From contig JBBKWX010000010.1 of assembly GCA_037969175.1 (NCBI GenBank), positions 1-9,732 of the forward strand: a DNA stretch of 9,732 nucleotides, in the 5' to 3' direction. The notes below the pieces were generated by a model. It saw only the letters and a list, made by a program, of their open reading frames with translations, did no database searches and had not been told where the DNA came from. Source of the stretch: JBBKWX01 sp037969175. Lineage in GTDB: Bacteria > Bacteroidota > Bacteroidia > AKYH767-A > JBBKVM01. The translations under genes were made by a program, and so were the position numbers. Position 1 is the stretch's first letter. Each line of letters begins with the position of its first letter. This document shows, one piece after another, positions 6,941 through 9,732 of this stretch.

Positions 6941-8134
6941 CTATGCAACATGATCTTTCAAAATAATTCTGAAAACCGTGCCTTTATTTAACTCACTGCT
7001 TTTAACAAAGATGGATCCGTTGTGGTATTCTTCGATGATCCGTTTACTTAGCGAGAGTCCGAGTCCCCATCCGCGGGTCTTAGTTGTAAAGCCCGGTTTG
7101 AAAATATTTTTGTAAATAGATTTACTCATGCCTTTAACCGAGTCACTGATATCGATAACAGCAGTATTTTTTACCTCCGTTACACAGATATGAATTGTAC
7201 CTGCCCCACTCATTGCATCTATAGCATTCTTCAATAAATTCTCAATTACCCATTCAAACAAAGGCGGGTTGAGCGGAACCATGACTGCTTCTCCGGTCTT
7301 ATTTTCAACGGTGATGCTCACCTTTGCAGATGTCCTTGTTCGGATATAATCGGCGATATGATTGAGAACAAAAATAAGATCCTCTTCTTTTAATACCGGA
7401 GCCGAACCAATTTTGGAAAATCGTTCGGTGATGGTATTTAATCTGTCTATGTCTTTACTGATCTCCGTGATATATTCGGGATCGGTACCTTTCATCCTCA
7501 AATATTCCATCCAAGCCATCAGGGATGAAAGCGGCGTCCCCAGCTGATGCGCGGTTTCCTTAGCCATCCCAACCCATACCTGATTTTGTTCTGCTTTTCG
7601 CGAGGTGCTAAAAGCGAGATAAGAAACCAATAAAAAAAGTGCGATCACTCCCAATTGAAAATAAGGATAGACACGAAGCTGTTTTAGAAGCAAACTATCT
7701 TCATAATAAATAAAATTGCTTTGTCCGTTTAAGAGCTGAATTTTTATCGGAGGTCTGTCTTTTTTCATTGAGAGCAAACGCTGATCAACATACTCTTCCT
7801 TTTCAGCTTTCAGGGAATCCAGATTCCGATGTGATAAAACATTATCTTTTTCATCAGTGAGAATTACAGGAACCGTATTATTATTCTTGATCACATCAAA
7901 AACAAAACTGATATCTCCAAAATCCGTGCTTCCTTCTTCTCCAAAATTATCAGGCAGATTGGCAAGTTCTCTGGTACCTTGTGCCCACAGCTCAACCTTC
8001 TTTTTTTCTTCTTCCGAAATTCGGTTTACCAGTCTGTTTGTATACCAAAGCGATGCGCCACCAATAATAATGGCAGCTAAGAGTAAAAGAGCTTTCCATC
8101 TTTGCTTTTGGCTATAGATATTCATTCTAGCCAT
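6941..8134 (-). CDS. Sensor histidine kinase, HAMP-less, orphan in this window
   Basis: A 397-residue membrane kinase. Transmembrane segments at about 14-33 and 158-177 enclose a periplasmic sensor of about 120 residues with no recognised fold. There is no HAMP domain; a short linker leads to the H-box ETAHQLGTPLSSL with phospho-acceptor H196. An HATPase domain follows: N-box ENLLKNAIDAM (298-308), F-box FKPGFTTK (345-352) and G2 box RGWGLGLSLSKRI. Two points are unusual. The residue after H196 is Gln instead of the catalytic acid, which I recall as common in this Bacteroidota subfamily. The G1 box reads D331-SVKG335, with Val333 where DxGxG has its first glycine. ATG 8134 overlaps the AsmA-like stop (TAATG); M4 is an alternative start. 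No response regulator is present in the window. Confidence 0.93.
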   Translation of the reverse strand: MARMNIYSQKQRWKALLLLAAIIIGGASLWYTNRLVNRISEEEKKKVELWAQGTRELANLPDNFGEEGSTDFGDISFVFDVIKNNNTVPVILTDEKDNVLSHRNLDSLKAEKEEYVDQRLLSMKKDRPPIKIQLLNGQSNFIYYEDSLLLKQLRVYPYFQLGVIALFLLVSYLAFSTSRKAEQNQVWVGMAKETAHQLGTPLSSLMAWMEYLRMKGTDPEYITEISKDIDRLNTITERFSKIGSAPVLKEEDLIFVLNHIADYIRTRTSAKVSITVENKTGEAVMVPLNPPLFEWVIENLLKNAIDAMSGAGTIHICVTEVKNTAVIDISDSVKGMSKSIYKNIFKPGFTTKTRGWGLGLSLSKRIIEEYHNGSIFVKSSELNKGTVFRIILKDHVA

Positions 8135-8136
8135 TA
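8132..8136 (-). promoter_or_regulatory. TAATG stop-start overlap, translational coupling site
   Basis: On the minus strand the TAA of the AsmA-like gene shares its last A with the ATG of the kinase gene. This is the usual junction for reinitiating ribosomes and shows that the two genes are one transcriptional unit. Confidence 0.8.
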
Positions 8137-9732
8137 TTCCTTCTTCCTGAATAAATTATTGATGGCATCTCTTCTACTTTCCTTAGTCGTACTCTTTCTA
8201 GTCTCATCTTTAGGATCGTTGGTTTCTTTATCCCCATAATCAATACTGATCCCACTTTTGGGTTTAACAGGTTCTGATTTCTTATACAATGTAGTATCCT
8301 TTTTGAACAATCCAAATTCCTTGTTCAATACTTCCTTCATATTTTGCTTTTCTGTTTTAATATCCGCCTGGAATTTCGCTTGCTGACCAATTTTATCCCA
8401 GGTAAATTTAGGGTCATCTGCTTTTCCTTTCATGGCTATAAAGATCGTAGTCTTTCCTAAACCATCATCCTGAATATCGCCATACTCCGTTTTATTATCT
8501 CTTACTTTCTTTCCTAATAATTCAGATAATAATAAACGAATATGATAGTCGGCATCATTATCAAATGAATGTGTTCCGGATGCGGTAAGGTTTAGTGCGC
8601 TCGACTTAATTTCCATTTGAGGAATATAGATGAGTTGTTTTTTTATTTCGATCTGATTTTGAAGTTTTGAAAATTTAATATTTCTCAATTCAGAAAGCCG
8701 TACAAATCTTGAAAGGGCGAGCATAGGTTCAAAATCAATAAGCTCTCCATTTTCTATGGTCACATTTGCTTTTGTATATACCTTGTCGAGATCCACTTCC
8801 AATGAGGGCGACCAAACAGAGGCGAATTGTACATCGGCAGTTATTTTTCCTTTCAGGTTTTTATCCACCATCACTTCCTGTCCAAAATTCTCAAGTTCAT
8901 AAAACAACTTGCGAATATCCAGAGCCCTGAATTGTGATTCGCAGGAGATCAGCACCGAGCCGGGTTTTGAAGCGTTTATCTCGCCCTGCATTTCAACACT
9001 TCCATCCATAGCCATAAACTTAAGCATAGGAGCAGATAACACCTGGTTTTTCAAAAACATCCTGCCCCGAATTTGCTTGGCAGAAAATTTTCTGAACTTC
9101 AGATCCGCAACACTGAGTCCGATATCTGCAAAGATGCGGGAAGAAAATTCCAGTTTATAATCTCCGTCAGAAGATCCATCATCTTTGTTTTGCAAGAGCT
9201 GATCAAGATCTACTTTGTTGCAAACCAAATTCGCATCGATCTTGGCTGTATGATCCGATGTGATAAAAAACAAGAGCAGATCTTTACATAATCCGGTAAG
9301 CATGAAATCGGTTTGTGAGATCCTTCCTTTGAAACCACTTACTTCAAGATCCGCATCCTTCAAGATGATCTTGCCTGTGAAATCTTCAAACTCCAACGGA
9401 TTATTCTTCAATCTGAATCCGGCATCTGTTACCACCATACTGCCCGATGCCGCGATCTTTCTAAAGGCAGTAAGCCCTTTATCCGGAATCTCTTTTACAA
9501 AACCGGAAAAGTTTGCATTGATATCGAGTGCACCATGCATCTCTTTCAGCGTATCTATTGCCAGGAAATTTCGGAGATAATTCAGATCTACTTTTGCTTC
9601 TATCCGGAGATCTACAAATGGATTTGCAAAATCTTCTACATTCAGACTACCTCTTACCAATCCCTTACCCAGCTTGCCTTCGTAGGATGTCAATTCCAAT
9701 CGTTCAGGACTTGAACTATAGCTTCCCTTTAG
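8134..9732 (-). CDS. AsmA-like protein, C-terminal part (5' end outside window)
   Basis: At least 532 codons run unbroken to the window edge, so the N-terminus, including any membrane anchor, is missing. A TTG at 9699 is in frame but codes within an open frame (upstream GSYSSSPERLE), so it is not taken as the start. The protein is a succession of beta-rich repeats with alternating hydrophobic residues (such as ALDINANFSGF and SVEMQGEINASKPG). It contains the AsmA-like C-terminal signature around ENGELIDFEPMLALSRFVRL and the SALNLTASGTHSFD segment. AsmA/TamB-type proteins are inner-membrane-anchored periplasmic proteins tied to lipid transport and outer-membrane assembly. The last about 100 residues are charged and Lys/Asp/Glu-rich (KFQADIKTEKQNMK... 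RRDAINNLFRKKE). It is the first visible gene of the AsmA-kinase-hemW operon. Family call is good; exact role is unknown. Confidence 0.82.
   Translation of the reverse strand, partial: LKGSYSSSPERLELTSYEGKLGKGLVRGSLNVEDFANPFVDLRIEAKVDLNYLRNFLAIDTLKEMHGALDINANFSGFVKEIPDKGLTAFRKIAASGSMVVTDAGFRLKNNPLEFEDFTGKIILKDADLEVSGFKGRISQTDFMLTGLCKDLLLFFITSDHTAKIDANLVCNKVDLDQLLQNKDDGSSDGDYKLEFSSRIFADIGLSVADLKFRKFSAKQIRGRMFLKNQVLSAPMLKFMAMDGSVEMQGEINASKPGSVLISCESQFRALDIRKLFYELENFGQEVMVDKNLKGKITADVQFASVWSPSLEVDLDKVYTKANVTIENGELIDFEPMLALSRFVRLSELRNIKFSKLQNQIEIKKQLIYIPQMEIKSSALNLTASGTHSFDNDADYHIRLLLSELLGKKVRDNKTEYGDIQDDGLGKTTIFIAMKGKADDPKFTWDKIGQQAKFQADIKTEKQNMKEVLNKEFGLFKKDTTLYKKSEPVKPKSGISIDYGDKETNDPKDETRKSTTKESRRDAINNLFRKKE

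Noticed and set aside
8909..9580. Plus-strand open frames opposite the AsmA-like gene
   Set aside because: They lie antisense to a clearly coding frame, show no domain pattern and no start signals.
9697..9699. TTG as start codon of the AsmA-like gene
   Set aside because: The frame stays open upstream to the window edge with protein-like sequence, so the codon is an internal Leu and the gene is partial.
1..9732. Defence system, prophage, insertion sequence or CRISPR array
   Set aside because: No transposase, integrase, nuclease, Cas or phage gene is present, and no spaced direct repeats were seen.

Overview
The window looks like chromosomal DNA of a Bacteroidota bacterium. The reasons are a C-terminal type IX secretion (T9SS) sorting domain on a secreted oxidase, a TAnnTTTG-type -7 promoter element, weak or absent Shine-Dalgarno sequences, and gene families (HAMP-less histidine kinase with an HQLGTP H-box, AsmA-like protein, HemW) typical of that phylum. 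No species is assigned. No tRNA, rRNA, CRISPR array or transposase was seen.

Layout. Positions 1-59 probably hold the last codons of a plus-strand gene. Convergent to it is a minus-strand membrane fatty acid desaturase with the QxxHH third histidine box (86-1189). A 420-base AT-rich gap follows. Its right end carries a likely promoter -7 element and a perfect 10-4-10 inverted repeat directly before an ArsR-family repressor gene (1610-1912). Eight bases later begins a CueO/CotA-like multicopper oxidase with signal peptide and T9SS tail (1921-3600), closed by an intrinsic terminator (3641-3674). Next is a structured leader (3703-3775) and a secreted protein with a TPR-like part and a degenerate S41-peptidase-like part (3774-5660).

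The right half is one minus-strand operon that enters from beyond the window: AsmA-like protein (8134 to the edge), sensor histidine kinase (6941-8134, TAATG overlap) and the radical-SAM heme chaperone HemW (5808-6938, TTG start two bases after the kinase stop). The operon converges on the S41-like gene, and a 21-bp near-perfect palindrome lies between them.

How the genes fit together. The arsR-oxidase pair reads as a self-regulated unit: the repressor probably binds the palindrome over its own promoter and so controls an exported copper oxidase. The repressor shows none of the well-known metal-binding motifs, so its signal is open. The AsmA-kinase-HemW set combines an envelope or lipid-related protein, a membrane sensor and heme delivery, with no response regulator inside the window. 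The most interesting points are the ArsR/T9SS-oxidase circuit, the apparent loss of catalytic residues in the S41-like protein, a Gly-to-Val change in the kinase G1 box, and the structured intergenic elements.
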